Positions 61,610-64,000 of a stretch of 64,000 bases of DNA are shown here, piece by piece. Each line of letters begins with the position of its first letter. Positions within the stretch are counted from its first letter, which is position 1. The position numbers were made by a program, and so were the translations under genes. The notes under the pieces were generated by a model. It ran no database searches. It saw only the letters and a program-made list of their open reading frames with translations, and had not been told where the DNA came from. This DNA comes from Lacunisphaera limnophila. GTDB lineage: Bacteria > Verrucomicrobiota > Verrucomicrobiia > Opitutales > Opitutaceae. The DNA lies in assembly GCF_001746835.1 (NCBI RefSeq), contig NZ_CP016094.1, positions 1 through 64,000 of the forward strand, read 5' to 3'.

Positions 61610-62458
61610 ATGTCCTCGCTGCCCACCGACCGCGCCCTCCTTTGGCTCGGTGCCCTGCTCTACCTAGCCGGTTTTCTGACCGGCCTGCTGGCGCTGCTGC
61701 GGCGATCCTCCGCGACCGCCCCGCGCGCCTGGTTGAACTCCCTCCTCGTCGCCGGCTGGATCAGCCAGATGGCCGGCCTGTATGTCCGCGGCGCCGCCGC
61801 CGGCGGGTGCCCGCTCGGCAACACCTTCGAACTGGTCCAATTCGTCGCCTGGTCCGCCATGGTCGTGTATTTCTTCGTTGGCACCGCTTTCCGGGTCAGC
61901 CTCCTCGGCCTGTTTACCGCGGGTTACGCCGCCACCCTCGCCTTCGTGTCGCTCCTGATCCCGCAATGGGACGGCGCCCGGAGCATGCGGATCTTCGGCA
62001 ATAATCCCTGGATCGAGCTCCACGCGGCCCTCGCCGTCTTCAGCTACGGCGTCTTCGGCCTGCTGGCCCTGACCTCCATCATGCAGCTCCTCCAGAACTG
62101 GAGCCTCAAGCACAAGCGCCTCAACGGCCTCTTCTGGTTCCTCCCGTCCGTGGTCCAGCTCGACCAGATCAACACCCGCATGCTGGCGCTGGGCGTGCTC
62201 CTCCTCACCATCTCCCTCGGGGTGGGCTCGGTCTGGTTCCGCCAGAACATGGGCTCGGTCGACCAGGCCAAGCTGGTCGTCACCGTCGGCGTATGGGCCG
62301 CCTACCTTGGTGTGTTCCTGCTGCGCTGGCGCACCTGGCTCGTCTCCGTGCGCTTCGCCTGGGTCTGCCTGGTCATGTTCATCCTGGCGCTGCTCTCGCT
62401 CGGGCCGGTGAACTCCAGCCGCAACCACGCCATCGTGCTCACCCCGGACGCCCGCTGA
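61610..62458 (+). CDS. CcsA/HemX-like cytochrome c assembly membrane protein
   Basis: 282 residues with eight hydrophobic segments. Seen: the family region CPLGNTFELVQFVAWSAMVVYF, the His-containing segment NPWIELHAALAVFSYGVFGLLALTS and the C-terminal histidine-region GPVNSSRNHAIVL. It lacks the WGxWWxWD haem-handling motif of full CcsA, so HemX is the closer reading. HemX is placed next to hemA in many genomes and affects glutamyl-tRNA reductase levels; the same pair is seen here with two bases between stop and start. It is predicted to be an integral membrane protein. Confidence 0.88.
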   Translation: MSSLPTDRALLWLGALLYLAGFLTGLLALLRRSSATAPRAWLNSLLVAGWISQMAGLYVRGAAAGGCPLGNTFELVQFVAWSAMVVYFFVGTAFRVSLLGLFTAGYAATLAFVSLLIPQWDGARSMRIFGNNPWIELHAALAVFSYGVFGLLALTSIMQLLQNWSLKHKRLNGLFWFLPSVVQLDQINTRMLALGVLLLTISLGVGSVWFRQNMGSVDQAKLVVTVGVWAAYLGVFLLRWRTWLVSVRFAWVCLVMFILALLSLGPVNSSRNHAIVLTPDAR

Positions 62459-62460
62459 CG

Positions 62461-63504
62461 ATGGAGACCACCACGCCCCTCCTGTTCTTCATCGGCGCCA
62501 GCCACCACACCGCCCCGCTCGCGGTGCGGGAAAGACTCGCGCTCGACGCGACGCGCGCGGCCGCCCTCGGCGCCCGCCTGCAGGCCACGCCCGGCGTCCG
62601 CGAGTTCGCCTTCGTCAACACCTGCAACCGCGTCGAGCTGTATGGCGTCGCCTCGCACGCCGACACCCTCGCCGGCCTGCGCCTCGCCGTGGCCGAGACC
62701 ACCGGCTGCGCCCCGGCCGAACTCGACGGCGTGCTCCAGCAGCGCCACAACCACGACGTCATCGCCCACCTCTTCGCCGTCGCCTCCGGTCTCGACTCCC
62801 AGATCGTGGGCGAGACCGAAATCCTCGGTCAGGTCAAGGGGGCCTACGATGCCGCCCTCGCCCGGAAGTGGACGGGCCCCGTGCTCAACCGCGTTTTCCA
62901 AAAAACCTTCCAGGCCGCCAAGCACATCCGCACCCACACGCGCATCGGTGAGGGCCAGATCAGCATCGCCAGCGTGGCCGTGGATCTCGCGGGCAAGATC
63001 TACGGCGACCTCGCCCCCGTCAGCGTGCTCGTCGTCGGCGCCGGCGACATCGGCCTCAAGACCGTGCAGGCCTTCCAGAGCCGCGGCGCGAAGGCGATCA
63101 CCGTCGCCAGCCGCACCCTCTCCAAGGCCGAGGAAATGGCCGCCACGGCCGGCGGCTGGGCCGCCAGTATGGCCGACCTGCCCGAGGTCCTGGCCGCCGC
63201 CGACATCGTGGCCAGCTCGACCTCCGCGCCGGGCCTCGTGCTCACGCGCGAGCTCGTCGCCGCCGCCATGAAGAAGCGCGCCGCCCGCCCGCTCTTCCTG
63301 ATCGACCTGGCGCTCCCCCGCGACATCGACCCCACGGCCGCCGAGCTCGCCAACGTCTTCCTCTACAACCTCGACGACCTCGCCAAGATCGCCGAGCAAA
63401 ACCTCGCCCAGCGCGAGGCCGAGGTGAGCCGTTGCCACGCCATCCTTGCCGAGCGCACCGCCGCCCTCTGGCCGCAGGTCGCCCAGAGCCTGACCCGGCC
63501 TTGA
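62461..63504 (+). CDS. hemA: Glutamyl-tRNA reductase
   Basis: First committed step of tetrapyrrole synthesis from glutamyl-tRNA. Seen: an N-terminal catalytic domain with the nucleophilic cysteine 55 in FVNTCNRVELY, the HHTAP motif, GLDSQIVGETEILGQVK, an NADPH-binding LVVGAGDIGLKTVQAF and the helical C-terminal dimerisation domain (about 290-347). Length is 347 residues, short of the usual 420; the last part of the dimerisation helix is trimmed. I chose the ATG at 62461; an open extension upstream overlaps the HemX-like gene. A hairpin follows the stop. Confidence 0.95.
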   Translation: METTTPLLFFIGASHHTAPLAVRERLALDATRAAALGARLQATPGVREFAFVNTCNRVELYGVASHADTLAGLRLAVAETTGCAPAELDGVLQQRHNHDVIAHLFAVASGLDSQIVGETEILGQVKGAYDAALARKWTGPVLNRVFQKTFQAAKHIRTHTRIGEGQISIASVAVDLAGKIYGDLAPVSVLVVGAGDIGLKTVQAFQSRGAKAITVASRTLSKAEEMAATAGGWAASMADLPEVLAAADIVASSTSAPGLVLTRELVAAAMKKRAARPLFLIDLALPRDIDPTAAELANVFLYNLDDLAKIAEQNLAQREAEVSRCHAILAERTAALWPQVAQSLTRP

Positions 63505-63509
63505 TGGAG

Positions 63510-63529
63510 GCGGGGTGCCCTCACCCCGC
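63510..63529. repeat. REP-like hairpin upstream of the RAYT gene
   Basis: A perfect 8-base stem GCGGGGTG/CACCCCGC with loop CCCT. The stem matches the head of the REP arms (GCGGGGT with ACCCCGC). There is no T-run, so it is unlikely to be the hemA terminator alone. It ends nine bases before the RAYT start codon at 63539. Confidence 0.65.
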
Positions 63530-63538
63530 AGGGACATC

Positions 63539-64000
63539 ATGCACCTGCCTCATCTGACTCCGTTCAGCCGGCACCCGCTCCTGTTTATCACGTGCTGCAC
63601 GGCCGGGCGGAAACCCCTGTTGGCGTCTGCTAACGCGCACGCGCTACTCGAATCCATCTGGCGCAAGTCGGCTGCCATCGATGGTTGGTATGTCGGATAC
63701 TACCTTTTAATGCCCGACCATGTGCACTTCTTCGCGCGACCTGCCCACACCGCGAAGCTGCTGTCAGCTTGGATCAAAAGCTGGAAGTCCATAAGTTCCC
63801 GTCGGCTCATGGCGGATGGTCTGACGATCGCTCCAGTTTGGCAGGCTGACTATTTTGATCATTTCATCCGTACCTCTTCTTCGTACCGGGAAAAATGTGA
63901 GTACGTGAAAAACAATCCAGTGAGGAAGAATCTATCCCTCGACTCAGCCGGGTGGCCCTATCAGGGGACTCTGCACGAATTGAAGTTTGAGAATGCGGGG
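63539..64000 (+). mobile_element. RAYT-type (REP-associated Y1) transposase gene, cut by the window edge
   Basis: Open frame of 154 codons to the window end. Seen: the HUH metal-site motif in YYLLMPDHVHFF (HVH at residues 61-63), a VWQADYFDHFIR block (100-111), the predicted catalytic tyrosine 122 in EYVKNNPVRKNL and the AGWPYQGTLH end (137-146) found in RAYT proteins, which are Y1 transposases linked to REP elements. The stop lies outside the window. Base use is clearly less GC-rich than the neighbours, with codons such as TTA, ATA and AGT, a sign of transfer. A REP-like hairpin sits directly upstream. Confidence 0.88.

Overview
The window looks like the dnaA-proximal end of a chromosome from a high-GC Verrucomicrobiota bacterium, most likely Opitutaceae-like. 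This rests on gene content and style: DUF2851 and YugP-like proteins, FecR and CHASE2-cyclase genes, a long Pro/Ala-rich IF-2, both RNase HII and HIII, strong G/C third-position bias and many short palindromic repeats. No database search was possible, so the lineage is an inference. The first gene is dnaA, starting at base 23, as in a genome file rotated to dnaA. No rRNA, CRISPR array, prophage or complete insertion sequence is visible.

Layout. 1-8.2 kb: dnaA, a conserved hypothetical, ligA, a VanZ-like gene, tRNA-Pro/Arg/Ala, a cysteine-cluster gene with a GIY-YIG gene, a histone-tail-like protein and an acyltransferase. 8.3-10.2 kb: two lineage-type hypotheticals, a terminator and tRNA-Asp. 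10.2-17.1 kb: the translation operon nusA-infB-rbfA-nrnA-truB-ribF on the minus strand, with overlapping stops and starts. 17.2-25.8 kb: DUF2851, tRNA-Ser, a membrane Zn-peptidase, an M3 peptidase, a GT-C-like membrane protein, a TonB-dependent receptor and a ferredoxin. 25.9-32.2 kb: a rhomboid protease, a tail-specific protease convergent with prfA-prmC, and a HAD hydrolase. 32.4-40.4 kb: one co-directional minus-strand block of rnhB, a PAS histidine kinase, an ECF sigma/anti-sigma pair, a secreted lysozyme-like protein, a CHASE2-adenylate cyclase and a FecR-domain protein. 40.5-47.6 kb: a small coiled-coil membrane protein, a ribbon-helix-helix-like regulator with a palindromic operator coupled to an SRPBCC protein, rnhC, mutY, gltD, a DUF3817 protein, a sugar-isomerase-like TIM barrel and rpsU. 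47.8-63.5 kb: dnaE, an RsmB-like methyltransferase, an S9 peptidase / membrane protein / methyltransferase cassette, a thioredoxin, a hydrolase, an AraC-GyrI regulator, a beta-helix protein, a GNAT, a CcsA/HemX-like protein and hemA. 63.5-64 kb: a RAYT-type Y1 transposase running off the window.

Most genes are ordinary housekeeping. The unusual part is the repeat ecology. At least five small palindromic repeat families lie between genes and sometimes inside coding ends: they supply stop codons, a start codon, a protein tail and an in-frame insertion. A REP-associated transposase sits at the right edge with its own hairpin. The other two candidates for follow-up are the sigma/cyclase/FecR envelope-signalling block at 32-40 kb and the self-contained RHH/SRPBCC operon with its operator at 41.1 kb. 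Of the starts inspected, almost none has a recognisable Shine-Dalgarno sequence; leaders are pyrimidine-rich.
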